The notes below the pieces were generated by a model. That model was not told the origin of the DNA, did not search any database, and saw only the letters and a program-made list of their open reading frames with translations. Positions 35,136 to 43,789 of a stretch of 64,000 bases of DNA are shown one piece after another. This DNA is from JAVWGW01 sp036655915. GTDB lineage: Bacteria; Actinomycetota; Coriobacteriia; Coriobacteriales; Eggerthellaceae. The stretch's first letter is position 1; the number at the start of each line of letters is the position of its first letter. The stretch covers positions 1-64,000 of the forward strand of contig JAVVPE010000001.1 of NCBI GenBank assembly GCA_036655915.1, read 5' to 3'. The position numbers were made by a program, and so were the translations under genes.

Positions 35136-35657
35136 CTACTTTTTGTTCTTTTTTTCCCTAATTCCCTTTTTCCATTCTAAATCGCTCATAAGAGCCTTTT
35201 TAAGAGCTTGTTTCAGGGGTTCACTATCTATATGACCTAAAGCTGCTTCAAACTCTTGTTTTTCTTCTAAGGATAACGCAAGCGGTTCGGCGCGATCTAT
35301 ATAGGCAGGTTCTTCCTCTTTTTTAAAAGGGTGATTTTTTTTATAATCGCCGCGCGAAATATAAATTTCAAAAGCGTCGAGTTTTTCATTGAAATGCTGC
35401 AAAAACTGCAACTTAATCAATTCGCGGCGCGCATTAAGCTCTGCGGAAAAAATACTTTCATCCACATAGACAATCAGTGTTTTAACATTGTCTTTTTTCA
35501 TAATATAAACGGCATTGGTATGTTCAAGAAAAATATCTTCAACCACTTCAGCCCACATAGCCCGCACATCAGCGCTTCGTTGTTTATAGCGCACTTCATC
35601 ATCATAGCCATCAATATTTTTCAAGCATTTTTGTAAATCCTTATTAAGGGGTTTCAT
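35136..35657 (-). CDS. DUF721 (DciA-like) family protein
   Basis: 173 residues, starting immediately after the recF stop. The DUF721 pattern is present: MWAEVVEDIFLEHTNAVYI, then TLIVYVDESIFSAELNARRELIKLQF. The position between recF and gyrB is characteristic of actinobacterial DUF721 genes. DciA relatives load or regulate the DnaB helicase where DnaC is missing, which fits the absence of a visible dnaC/dnaI here. The C-terminal 60 residues are Lys/Glu-rich. Confidence 0.8.
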   Translation of the reverse strand: MKPLNKDLQKCLKNIDGYDDEVRYKQRSADVRAMWAEVVEDIFLEHTNAVYIMKKDNVKTLIVYVDESIFSAELNARRELIKLQFLQHFNEKLDAFEIYISRGDYKKNHPFKKEEEPAYIDRAEPLALSLEEKQEFEAALGHIDSEPLKQALKKALMSDLEWKKGIREKKNKK

Positions 35658-36803
35658 CTAAACTCCCCTTTCGGATAATTCCGTTAAGGAACTTCCTGTC
35701 TTACTTAAGGTAATAATGCGTGCGCGCTGTAAAACAGTTTCATTAAAATATTTTAAATCAGTGGTGGTAATAAATGTTTGTATATCATCGGATATAAAAT
35801 CCATCAAAGCATTGCGACGCGCTGTATCAAGTTCACTCATAACATCATCTAAAAGCAAAATGGGTTTTTGTCCTAAAATTTCTTGTATTAAAGCCACTTG
35901 CGCTAATTTGAAACTGAGAACCAAAGACCGCTGTTGTCCCTGGCTGCCATAAATACCTGCATTTTTCCCTTTAATAAAAAACTCAATACTATCGGTATGC
36001 GGTCCCCAAAGCGTCCGTTTTCTTTGTATTTCATCTTCACTGCCCACTCTTATTTTTTCAGCAAGCAAGTGCCGTGCTTCATCGATAGTAAAATCACGCT
36101 GAGAAAAAATTTCAGGATTATTTTCAAGCCATGAGGGGATATACGTTATTTCAATTTTTTCAGATTTCCCAGCGATAGTATGATAAAAATCTTGCAGGTA
36201 AACGGTTAGTTTGCGTAAAATCTCTGCCCTTTTAAAGCTTAGTTGCGCGCCAATACTCACGAGCACTTCATCGATACTTGCCAGATAAGCTGCCGTTGTC
36301 ATTTCTTTTAACATGCGATTTTTTTGCTTGAGAATTTTTTCGTAGTCTTTTCTTACCGCATAATAATTTGAGGACAGTTGTGACCCTAAAGCATCCAGGG
36401 CATACCTTTTGATACTTTGCGAACCTTTGATAAGATTTAGATCATCAGGCGAAAAACATACGGCGGGCAAAAGACCGCGTATATCCTGAATACGCTTTGG
36501 CTTTTCATTTAAATAATACGACTTTTGATTATCCTCTATGCGCAACATAAGGTTAAGAGATCGTGATCCATCACTTATGTGGGCTTCTAAGCGGGCGCTT
36601 TTTTCGCCCCATTTCACTAATTGCTCTATTTTTGGCTTACGAAAAGAAGAAAGTGCCGTCAATAAATCGACACCTTCAATAATATTTGTTTTACCCACCG
36701 CATTAGGCCCAACGAAAAGGGTTAAGGATCCGATATCTTTTAAGTGCAAATTTTCATAATTACGAAAATGTGTAAGAAAAAGCTGTTGAATACGCAAACT
36801 CAT
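35658..36803 (-). CDS. recF: DNA replication/repair protein RecF
   Basis: 381 residues. Walker A GPNAVGKTN (32-40), signature GSQGQQRSLVLSFKLAQ, and Walker B ILLLDDVMSELD are all present. It loads RecA at gaps with RecO/RecR. The coding sequence is much more AT-rich than genes outside the origin core. It lies 29 bp after dnaN and abuts the DUF721 gene. Confidence 0.96.
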   Translation of the reverse strand: MSLRIQQLFLTHFRNYENLHLKDIGSLTLFVGPNAVGKTNIIEGVDLLTALSSFRKPKIEQLVKWGEKSARLEAHISDGSRSLNLMLRIEDNQKSYYLNEKPKRIQDIRGLLPAVCFSPDDLNLIKGSQSIKRYALDALGSQLSSNYYAVRKDYEKILKQKNRMLKEMTTAAYLASIDEVLVSIGAQLSFKRAEILRKLTVYLQDFYHTIAGKSEKIEITYIPSWLENNPEIFSQRDFTIDEARHLLAEKIRVGSEDEIQRKRTLWGPHTDSIEFFIKGKNAGIYGSQGQQRSLVLSFKLAQVALIQEILGQKPILLLDDVMSELDTARRNALMDFISDDIQTFITTTDLKYFNETVLQRARIITLSKTGSSLTELSERGV

Positions 36804-36832
36804 AATTTCGTGATTCCTTAAAGGTTTATTTT

Positions 36833-37933
36833 TTAAGAAATACGTACGGGCATGATTAAGTAAAGGAAATTTTCACTTTCAGCAGCTTTTAAAATACCTG
36901 GTTTTAAGGCACTTTGTGTTTCCAAAAATACGGTATCCGTGCCAATAGCCCCCACCCCATCAAGCATATAGGCAAAATTAAAAGCTATTTCAACATCTTC
37001 GCCTTCAGCCCCACACGGCACTATTTCCTGGGCGGCTCCAACATCTTGGGTTACGGTTGAAAGTTGAGCTGTTTGAGAAGCTTGGTTAATATCAACACGT
37101 ATAGGTGAAGTACTACTACTTAAAAGAGAAGTCCTTTTTACGGCAGTGGCCAGCTGCTGAGTTTTAAATTCAACACGTGTTGTAAAACTGTCCGGAAGTA
37201 GTTGCCTATAATTAGGATAATTTCCTTCAATGCGCCGGTTAATAAACACGGTATCAAGATAGGTAATCATAATCTGATTTTCAGCGAGTGCCAGTTTTAT
37301 ATCATTTTCCGTTTTAGGAAGCGATGCAATATCTTGTAAAAAAGATCCTGAGATAATAGCTTCAAAATCATCAACACCAATTTCGGGAATATCTGCTTCC
37401 GTAATAGCAAGACGGTAGGAATCAGTCGCAACCATTTTCAAGTGATTATTTTCGTTGGTTATAAGAATCCCTGTAAGAACTGCGCGACTTTCATCACGGG
37501 ACACAACACGTGCTACCCGTTTAACCATGGATGAAAATTGTGGGAAAGGCACTGAAATTTGTTGATTAACAGCAACTTCAGGAAACGCAGGAAAATCTTG
37601 TGCCTGTAAAATTTTAAGAGAGAAAGAAGAGGCTTCACATAAAAGAGAAATTGTATCTTCGTGAGTTTCTAAATGTACGGCAGCATCGGATAAACTTTTT
37701 ACAATCTCATAAAAAAGTTTAGCGGGAATGACTGTTTCCCCTTCTTCTTCTATCAAGGCCACCACTTGATACTGAACCGATAACTTCAAATCAGTGGTTT
37801 GAAGGGTAAGAGTATCACCATAAGCTTTGCAATAAACTCCTGAAAGAATAGGAAGGGTCGAGCGCACAGCGATGCCCTTTAAAACGATAGAGAGAGCGTT
37901 GTGCAATTCGCTTTGATTAATACTAAATTTCAC
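36833..37933 (-). CDS. dnaN: DNA polymerase III sliding clamp (beta subunit)
   Basis: I start it at GTG 37933 (MKFSINQSELHNALSIVLKG). DnaN proteins typically open MKF, and AAGAGG lies six bases upstream of it; an ATG two codons earlier touches that site. That gives 366 residues, the family length, with the three repeated clamp domains and the C-terminal YLIMPVRIS (usual YLVMPMRL). Downstream of dnaA across a 360-bp AT-rich gap. Confidence 0.95.
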   Translation of the reverse strand: MKFSINQSELHNALSIVLKGIAVRSTLPILSGVYCKAYGDTLTLQTTDLKLSVQYQVVALIEEEGETVIPAKLFYEIVKSLSDAAVHLETHEDTISLLCEASSFSLKILQAQDFPAFPEVAVNQQISVPFPQFSSMVKRVARVVSRDESRAVLTGILITNENNHLKMVATDSYRLAITEADIPEIGVDDFEAIISGSFLQDIASLPKTENDIKLALAENQIMITYLDTVFINRRIEGNYPNYRQLLPDSFTTRVEFKTQQLATAVKRTSLLSSSTSPIRVDINQASQTAQLSTVTQDVGAAQEIVPCGAEGEDVEIAFNFAYMLDGVGAIGTDTVFLETQSALKPGILKAAESENFLYLIMPVRIS

Positions 37934-38293
37934 TCTCATCCTCTTTTCTCTTAGGAAATAACAGGATACCAATAATCAGGGTTTAAAAACACGCTAAAAG
38001 AAAAGTCTTTTATTTCCCTTTTTTGAAAATATTTTTTCATTTTTAAAATTTCTCTTATTTTTTAAAATCCCCTTTTATATATAAGGTTTTAATAATAGTA
38101 ATAATAAGGGTGGTGGAAAACGGGGAAAACGATTATTAACACTGGTCAAACCTAATAAAAGACCTCTTAATAATGACTTAAAACCTGTACTAGTGTCTAA
38201 CAGTAATTATCGTAAAAATTATCTTTACCGCCTAAATAGGAGTTTTTAGTCATTATTAAGAGGTTCTTTCCCTTAGTTTTAATACCTCTTTTT
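37934..38293. other. dnaA-dnaN intergenic region, AT-rich, with a long inverted repeat
   Basis: A 360-bp gap. The part at 37,990-38,100 is nearly pure A/T with long T runs, a candidate unwinding element. A 17-bp perfect inverted repeat flanks 69 bp (38162-38178 / 38248-38264). The string CTGGTCAAACCTAATAAAA here resembles one on the other side of dnaA near 41,101. In actinobacteria oriC often lies between dnaA and dnaN, so this is the second-best origin candidate, but I find no good DnaA box in it. Confidence 0.5.
38162..38264. repeat. 17-bp inverted repeat downstream of dnaA
   Basis: ACCTCTTAATAATGACT (38162-38178) and its exact reverse complement at 38248-38264, separated by 69 bp. Too AT-rich and too widely spaced for an ordinary terminator. 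Confidence 0.8.
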
Positions 38294-39796
38294 TTAGTTT
38301 TCTTGGATGACTTGTTTAAGAGTCTCCACTTCTTCACGATATTCGTAATTTTCTTTCATACGCTCCTCAACACAATTGATTGAATACATAACAGTTGAGT
38401 GATCGCGGTTAAATTGTTTTCCAATATCGTTATAGGGAAGATCAAGAAGCTGGCGGCAAAGATAGATTCCTACCTGGCGCGCATACATAATATTACGATT
38501 ACGCTTTTTGCCCACCAAATCAGAATGGTTTATTTTGTAAAAAGTTTCCACTTCTTTTTGAATATCCCCTACGCTCAAACGTTTTGAAAGCCCTCCTGAA
38601 AAATGATTTTCAAGAAGGTGGCGCACTTCTTCTAAATCAATATAGGGCTTTTTAAAATAGGTCATCTGATAAATTACTTTTGTTACCGCACTCTTTAATT
38701 CGCGGATATTGGAACTTGAAATTTCAGCAATATAGAGCTGTATATCAGGTGATATGGTAAAAGAGGGATGTTTTTCACTCATGCAGTATTCTTCGATAAA
38801 ACTTTTAACCACACCAAGTTTTGTTTCAATTTCAGGGGGCTGAATATCAAAGGTGCCCCCTGAATTAAAGCGACTTTTATAACGTTCATCTATGTCAATA
38901 TTTTTTGGTGCACGGTCGGCGGCAAGAACAACTTGTTTACCCATGCTGGTAAGTTTATTAAATATTTGAAAAACGATATCGAGCGTTTGTTTTTTACCCT
39001 GTAAGTGTTGCACGTCATCTATAAGTAAAACATCAACATTTTCGTAGCGCGTTTTAAAATTTTTAAAACTTGATTTTTCTTTATCATGGGCGGCACTTGC
39101 TTCCATATAGTCACTCAGTAATTCGGCGGAATCGACGTAACAGGTTTTCATCATAGGAAGTGAGGTATGAATATAATTCTGAATTGCGCGGAGAAGATGT
39201 GTTTTACCTAACCCACTTTTACCATAAATAAATAAAGGGTTGAGCTGCGCTTTTCCAGGAGATTCTGCAACTGCTACCGCCATGGAATAAGCCATTCTAT
39301 TGGAATCCCCAATTACAAAATTTTCAAAGGTAAGGTTGGACGTAGGGTTTATTTTTTGTTCATTTTGAACAGAGAGAGTATCGTTTTCGCTTTGTGCTGC
39401 ATCGTCATCTTTTTGGGTTTGTGTCAGGGAAGTGATATCTTTTTCTGTCGATTTCTCTTTTAATTCCACTGTATTTTTTTGAGTAACTGTTTCATTTTTA
39501 GGAGATGTTTTTACTGCTTCTTTTTGTTCTGGAACATGTTGGTCTACTTCAATAAGAACGGTAAAAGGCACGCTATATATATCTTGTAAGGCTTGTTTAA
39601 TATAGGAAATATAGTGCAGTTCGATCCATGTTTTAATGAAATCATTTTCTGCGGTAAGCATTAAAAAGCCTTCACTTAAAGCTTGGGGATGAAGGCGCGA
39701 AAAGAATGCATTTATCTGTGATTGGTCAATACTTTCGTAATTTTTTATACGATTACAGGTGTCTTCCCAGATGTGGGCAAGCTTATCGCTTTCCAT
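38294..39796 (-). CDS. dnaA: Chromosomal replication initiator DnaA
   Basis: 500 residues. Domain I (1-85) is followed by a Lys/Glu/Thr/Gln-rich linker (90-150). The AAA domain has TFENFVIGDSNRMAYSMA, Walker A GKSGLGKT (192-199) and Walker B VDVLLIDDVQHLQGK. Domain IV carries the DnaA signature FNRDHSTVMYSI. It initiates replication at oriC, presumably in the 40.7-41.3 kb gap. Gene composition is AT-rich. Confidence 0.97.
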   Translation of the reverse strand: MESDKLAHIWEDTCNRIKNYESIDQSQINAFFSRLHPQALSEGFLMLTAENDFIKTWIELHYISYIKQALQDIYSVPFTVLIEVDQHVPEQKEAVKTSPKNETVTQKNTVELKEKSTEKDITSLTQTQKDDDAAQSENDTLSVQNEQKINPTSNLTFENFVIGDSNRMAYSMAVAVAESPGKAQLNPLFIYGKSGLGKTHLLRAIQNYIHTSLPMMKTCYVDSAELLSDYMEASAAHDKEKSSFKNFKTRYENVDVLLIDDVQHLQGKKQTLDIVFQIFNKLTSMGKQVVLAADRAPKNIDIDERYKSRFNSGGTFDIQPPEIETKLGVVKSFIEEYCMSEKHPSFTISPDIQLYIAEISSSNIRELKSAVTKVIYQMTYFKKPYIDLEEVRHLLENHFSGGLSKRLSVGDIQKEVETFYKINHSDLVGKKRNRNIMYARQVGIYLCRQLLDLPYNDIGKQFNRDHSTVMYSINCVEERMKENYEYREEVETLKQVIQEN

Positions 39797-39920
39797 AATA
39801 CGTCCTCAAAAACAATCCTTAGATAAGGAAATGGTTACAATTGATTTTTAAAAAGCGCTTTGTTTCCTTTTTCTGAAAGTATTATAGCTACTCTGCTAGC
39901 GTAATCACGCACAAGCTGCG

Positions 39921-40703
39921 TTATAAATAAGGAACGGCCTTATATCCAAAATCAGTTAACATTCTTTTTTGTCCCGCCGTCTTTTCGATTAAACCGCTTT
40001 CTTCCAATTTTTTCAACTCTCCGTGAGTGCTCGATTGGGGTAAGCTGGTTAAATTAACAATATCCGTTACCCCTAAAGCACCGTTTGTAGCAAAGAGCAT
40101 AAGAATTTTTTTCTGACGGGCACTTAAAGGCGGAAGTGAAGGGATGTTTTCATGTATTACTTCCTGATCCTTTTGGGGAATGAGGCTGATGGTAATAACT
40201 GACCCCTCCCCTATATTGTCTTCAATAGTAATTGAGCCATGAGAAAAATCGAGATAATCTTTTACGATAGGCAACCCCGACCCCACACCACGAATATATT
40301 CTTTCATAGGCTCAACGGCAGAGGTAAATCCGGGAAACGCTGCTTTTTCTTTTTGACCAATGCCGGGTCCCTGGTCTGAAAAACGTATTGTATTGCCTTT
40401 ATCAAAAATAGATACGATTATTTCCTTAAAGCGGGCATGAATAAAATTTTCAGAAACCTCACGAATAGCCGTGTAAGGAATAGTTCCCCCCGCAAGCTTG
40501 GCCTGTTCGTAGGTTTGAGAGGCCAAGGTTTCAATGTAGGCGTGTGTTGCTGCGGGTTCGACCTCTATGACGCGCGGCGCACTTTTAAAATCATCGTATA
40601 CCGCTATACGGGCGGTGGTGTACACAAAGGAATAATCAAACAATCCTTGTTCTTCCAAAGATTTTAAAAGGGCATCATGAGATTCTTTTTCCTGCTCGTT
40701 CAA
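39921..40703 (-). CDS. HATPase_c (anti-sigma-like) kinase fold fused to a C-terminal winged helix, next to dnaA
   Basis: 260 residues from TTG 40703 (preceded by AAAGGA); an earlier TTG at 40733 is possible. Residues about 85-185 form a GHKL ATP-binding domain: N-box REVSENFIHARF, DQGPGIGQKEKAAF, GVGSGLPIVKDYLDFSHGSITIEDNIGEGSVITISL. There is no histidine phosphoacceptor domain, so it resembles SpoIIAB/RsbW-type kinases rather than a sensor kinase. Residues about 200-260 (LSARQKKILMLFATNGALGVTDIVNLTSLPQSSTHGELKKLEESGLI) form a winged helix. It lies between dnaA and the origin candidate, a place usually empty. A role in sensing ATP or controlling initiation is inference. Confidence 0.75.
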   Translation of the reverse strand: MNEQEKESHDALLKSLEEQGLFDYSFVYTTARIAVYDDFKSAPRVIEVEPAATHAYIETLASQTYEQAKLAGGTIPYTAIREVSENFIHARFKEIIVSIFDKGNTIRFSDQGPGIGQKEKAAFPGFTSAVEPMKEYIRGVGSGLPIVKDYLDFSHGSITIEDNIGEGSVITISLIPQKDQEVIHENIPSLPPLSARQKKILMLFATNGALGVTDIVNLTSLPQSSTHGELKKLEESGLIEKTAGQKRMLTDFGYKAVPYL

Positions 40704-40954
40704 GCTATTTCCTTTGGTTATCGGTGGTTTCAATAATTTTCAGCATTATTGAATAAAAGTAATCGTTTTTTGTGGAAACAAACCCATTCTACGGTCTAAA
40801 TGGAGGAATTTTCCGTATTCACAGACTTTTCATTCAATAACTTTCAAATAATTTACGTATGTTTTCAAAGTTTTCAACATTTTATTCATAAATTGTGGAA
40901 AACGATGAAAAGAAAAAAATAAGTAAGGGGAAAACTCGGGAATAGAGAGGAAAA

Positions 40955-40989
40955 GTGTTGAAATTTTTTCGAAAATGGCATTGACTTTT
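40955..40989 (+). repeat. Origin repeat element, copy 1
   Basis: 35 bases beginning GTGTTGAAATTTTTTCGAAA and ending GCATTGACTTTT. It is nearly identical to 41157-41190. The core TTTTCGAAAA is a perfect palindrome. Confidence 0.75.
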
Positions 40990-41156
40990 AGTTATTTGCT
41001 ATATCCCCAGTTCGTACTCAATGAAATAAATTTTAAAGAATTAGGCCAGGTATAAACCTTAGGAATTATTTTTAAATAAAGGGTTTAATGTTTTAAAACA
41101 CCTGGTCAAAGTTCAATAAGAAAAAATTACTCGCGCGCTTTACTATAAAGAGACAC

Positions 41157-41190
41157 GTGTTGGAATTTTTCGAAAATAGCATTGACTTTT
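41157..41190 (+). repeat. Origin repeat element, copy 2
   Basis: 34 bases beginning GTGTTGGAATTTTTCGAAAA and ending GCATTGACTTTT, same orientation as copy 1 and 202 bp from it. It is followed within 15 bases by a DnaA-box-like sequence. Confidence 0.75.
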
Positions 41191-41311
41191 TTCTGGAAAG
41201 AGATATTTCCACAGTACTTTATGAGTAAAAGAAAAGTTTTCAACGTTTTCCACAATTTCAAAGATTAAGGAGTAGTATAAAGCGCCGCATAAAAAGAGGA
41301 AAAATTAATTC

Positions 41312-41340
41312 TTGACAGTTTACGTGTCTACCCATACAAT
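41312..41340 (+). promoter_or_regulatory. Promoter of rpmH-rnpA
   Basis: TTGACA (41312-41317), a 17-bp spacer and TACAAT (41335-41340), about 37 bp before the rpmH ATG. Near-consensus and strong, as expected for a ribosomal protein gene. Confidence 0.8.
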
Positions 41341-41376
41341 TTTGAAGTTACTCTAAAACCATGAAAGGGAATATGA

Positions 41377-41511
41377 ATGAAACGCACCTATCAACCGAAC
41401 ACTCGCAAGCGCGCGAAATGCCACGGTTTTCGTTCTCGCATGTCTTCTAAAGGCGGCCGCGCTGTACTGTCAGCTCGTCGCGCAAAGGGTCGTAAACGTC
41501 TCTGTGTGTAG
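41377..41511 (+). CDS. rpmH: 50S ribosomal protein L34
   Basis: 44 residues: MKRTYQPNTRKRAKCHGFRS, then a basic tail ending GRKRLCV. This is the canonical L34 sequence. The ATG at 41377 follows AAAGGGA by seven bases. It is the first gene of the plus-strand unit rpmH-rnpA-yidD-yidC-jag. Confidence 0.97.
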   Translation: MKRTYQPNTRKRAKCHGFRSRMSSKGGRAVLSARRAKGRKRLCV

Positions 41512-41522
41512 ATTGATATGTC

Positions 41523-41855
41523 GTGTTGGAAACCATTAAATCCAGCATAGAGATTTCTCATCTATTTAAACACGGATTTCGTTTGAATTCTTCCTCTATT
41601 ACTTTATTAGTGTCCGAAGACACCGTACAACACGACCGAAGAGGTCGTGTTGCTTTTGTAGCGGGCAAAAAGAATGGTAATGCAGTATGGCGTAATGCGG
41701 CTAAACGCCGCATGCGCGCGCTTTGTCAGGAGCTTAATGGTCCTTGGCAAGGTTATGATGTGATATTTATTGCGAAGAAACAAACAACGCAAGCTTCTTA
41801 TAGTAAAGTGCTGGAAGCATGTAATGATTTATTAATGCGTAAAGGTTTACGATAG
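41523..41855 (+). CDS. rnpA: Ribonuclease P protein component
   Basis: 110 residues from a GTG 11 bases after rpmH. The basic RNR-type helix is recognisable as NAVWRNAAKRRMRALCQE, preceded by RVAFVAGKKNGNAV and followed by YDVIFIAKKQT. It pairs with RnpB RNA to mature tRNA 5' ends. No rnpB is seen in this window. Confidence 0.93.
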   Translation: MLETIKSSIEISHLFKHGFRLNSSSITLLVSEDTVQHDRRGRVAFVAGKKNGNAVWRNAAKRRMRALCQELNGPWQGYDVIFIAKKQTTQASYSKVLEACNDLLMRKGLR

Positions 41856-41862
41856 GGCTTAT

Positions 41863-42105
41863 ATGAGAGCGGTACTATCTTTTTTAAAGGGTTTACCTAG
41901 GAAGATAGCGGTTGGCGCCATTAAGATATACCAAGTTGCGCTTTCCCCCCTCTTTCCTTCCTGCTGTCGTTTTACTCCTACCTGCTCGCAGTATGGCATT
42001 ATAGCTTTTCAAAGGTACGGGTTTTTCAAAGGCTTCTGGTTGACAGCAAAAAGGATAATTCGTTGTCGTCCCGGTGGGCCTTATGGTTATGATCCTGTAC
42101 CATAA
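41863..42105 (+). CDS. yidD: Membrane protein insertion efficiency factor YidD
   Basis: 80 residues with the full signature: ALSPLFPSCCRFTPTCSQYGIIAFQRYGFFKGFWLTAKRIIRCRPGGPYGYDPVP. The Cys-rich CRFTPTCSQY and RCRPGG motifs are diagnostic. It lies between rnpA and yidC, eight bases after rnpA. Confidence 0.95.
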   Translation: MRAVLSFLKGLPRKIAVGAIKIYQVALSPLFPSCCRFTPTCSQYGIIAFQRYGFFKGFWLTAKRIIRCRPGGPYGYDPVP

Positions 42106-42151
42106 AATAGCGTTTGAACTGGTATTATATATGTTTGAGAGGAAATAATTT

Positions 42152-42922
42152 ATGTGGGATGCATTCAAGGATATAATATTCCAAATCATCCAGTTCTTCT
42201 ATAATTTCTGCGGTGACTGGGGCTTAGCAATCGTCTTGGTTACGCTTGTGTTCCGTGTTCTTATCAGCCCCCTGATGCATAAGCAGATCAAATCTTCATT
42301 CCATATGCAAAAGATGCAACCGCTTATGACGGAGATTCAAACTAAATACAAAGATCAACCGCAGCGCCTTCAGGAAGAAACGCAAAAACTATATGCTGAA
42401 GGCAAGTTTAATCCTCTTGCTGGTTGCTTACCCATGTTGCTTCAAATGCCTATTTTTATGGCACTTTTTCAAGTGCTTCAAGAAATGGGAAATCGTACTC
42501 AAGGTTCTACCTATGAATTTTATAATCTTGTCCCCAGTCTTGTTGTGCGCCCTTCTGAAGCTATCACACAAGGATTCTTACCTTTTTTCCCCTATCTTAT
42601 ACTTATGTTAGTTTTCGCTGGGGCAACATTCTTGCCGATGATGCTTCAGCAACGCCATACCGAAGGCCCCCAGAAGAAGCAAACGATGATTATGGCAGCT
42701 GTTATGTCTGTCTTTATGCTTTGGATTGGTTGGGGTGCTCCTGCAGGTGTGTTGTTGTTCTGGGGCGTTTCTTCCCTTGTGGGCGTTGTTCAGCAGCAAG
42801 GAACCATGTTTGTCTTAAGAAAAGAAGCCGCGAAAGTTGCTGCTGAAACCATCGATATTGAACCGGTTCATGTTGATGTTACGCGTAAAGCTAAAAAACC
42901 GCGTCCCGCGAAAAAGGGCTAA
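42152..42922 (+). CDS. yidC: Membrane protein insertase YidC
   Basis: 256 residues of the short Gram-positive type. WGLAIVLVTLVFRVLISPLMHKQIKSSFHMQKMQPLMTEIQTKY is the first core helix and coiled hairpin, followed by FNPLAGCLPMLLQMPIFMALFQ and three further membrane helices. The C-terminus is basic (KAKKPRPAKKG). There is no lipobox. AGAGGAAAT precedes the ATG. Confidence 0.95.
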   Translation: MWDAFKDIIFQIIQFFYNFCGDWGLAIVLVTLVFRVLISPLMHKQIKSSFHMQKMQPLMTEIQTKYKDQPQRLQEETQKLYAEGKFNPLAGCLPMLLQMPIFMALFQVLQEMGNRTQGSTYEFYNLVPSLVVRPSEAITQGFLPFFPYLILMLVFAGATFLPMMLQQRHTEGPQKKQTMIMAAVMSVFMLWIGWGAPAGVLLFWGVSSLVGVVQQQGTMFVLRKEAAKVAAETIDIEPVHVDVTRKAKKPRPAKKG

Positions 42923-42986
42923 ATAGTACATCCGCAGTAAAAGACTGCTGGTATATACGCACGTATCCGCGTTCAAAGGAGTTGTT

Positions 42987-43568
42987 ATGGCCGATGAAAT
43001 TATGGATGAGGTCACGGAAGAGGAACTTCTCAATGAAAATGAGGAGCTTGCTGAAGAACCGACGACAGAGCCGGTAGAAGAATCAGCAGAAGAAGAATTA
43101 ACAGAAGAAGATATTGATGCTGTTGCTGACACCGCCATCAATGCTCTCCAAGATATTTTGAAGTATTTCAATATTGGCAACGTCACTATTGATGAATATG
43201 ATGGCGACGAAGGCGAATTGATTTTAGACATCACCGGTGATGATCTTGCCGTTTTGATTGGTCGCCATGGTAGAACCCTTGATGCCCTCCAGTTCCTTAT
43301 TTCTTCCATTACTGCGCATACCATTGGCTTTAGATATCCCATCGTAGTGGATGTTGAGGGGTATAAAGGCCGCCAGCGTGAAAAGCTCGAAAACCTTGCC
43401 CTTTCTGGAGCACGTCGTGCCGCTTCTCAAAACCGCAGTATTAAATTGCGTCCTATGACTCCTTATGAACGTCGCATCATCCACATTACACTCCGTGACA
43501 ACGTAGAAGTAAAAACAGCTTCTGAAGGTGAAGGCTCTGCGCGCCACGTGGTGATTCTTCCTCGCTAA
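42987..43568 (+). CDS. Jag/KhpB KH-R3H RNA-binding protein
   Basis: 193 residues. The first 45 are almost solid Glu/Asp in place of the usual Jag-N domain. A KH-II domain follows (VTIDEYDGDEGELILDITGDDLAVLIGRHGRTLDALQFLISS, with the GxxG loop as GRHG), then an R3H domain (LRPMTPYERRIIHITLRD). It binds RNA and in relatives affects cell elongation. AAGGAG precedes the ATG. Last gene of the rpmH unit. Confidence 0.92.
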   Translation: MADEIMDEVTEEELLNENEELAEEPTTEPVEESAEEELTEEDIDAVADTAINALQDILKYFNIGNVTIDEYDGDEGELILDITGDDLAVLIGRHGRTLDALQFLISSITAHTIGFRYPIVVDVEGYKGRQREKLENLALSGARRAASQNRSIKLRPMTPYERRIIHITLRDNVEVKTASEGEGSARHVVILPR

Positions 43569-43569
43569 A

Positions 43570-43585
43570 TGTTTCACGTGAAACA
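43570..43585 (+). promoter_or_regulatory. parS centromere site 1
   Basis: TGTTTCACGTGAAACA, the perfect 16-bp palindromic ParB-binding consensus, starting two bases after the jag stop codon. Confidence 0.95.
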
Positions 43586-43595
43586 ACGATAATCT

Positions 43596-43621
43596 AAAAA
43601 GCAGCGGCGACGCTGCTTTTT
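43596..43621 (+). terminator. Terminator of the rpmH-jag unit
   Basis: Eleven-bp stem AAAAAGCAGCG / CGCTGCTTTTT with a GCGA tetraloop, directly after parS site 1. Confidence 0.88.
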
Positions 43622-43789
43622 TATTGCCTGGAAGTAATCAAAAGATATAAAAGCTATGTTTGTTTCGGAAGATGAGGCACAATATTCTTTTCCTACCTTT
43701 ATATATGTCATTCTAAACAGGAAAGAAATGTTGTGCCCCTTTCAGCACTACAATGATGTCGTTGAGCTTTCTAAGGATACAGAGTAAAT

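Larger units (their letters stand above)
40734..41300. other. Probable replication origin (oriC)
   Basis: A non-coding, AT-rich gap of about 640 bp between the minus-strand dnaA side and plus-strand rpmH, exactly where gene orientation switches. DnaA-box-like 9-mers: TTTTCCACA (one mismatch) at 41246-41254 and, inverted, 40894-40902; GTATTCACA 40815-40823; TTATTCATA 40882-40890; GTTTCCACA inverted 40771-40779; ATTTCCACA 41205-41213. Two copies of a 34-35-bp element with palindromic core TTTTCGAAAA lie at 40955 and 41157. parS sites, parAB, gyrAB and dnaAN all surround it. Confidence 0.65.
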
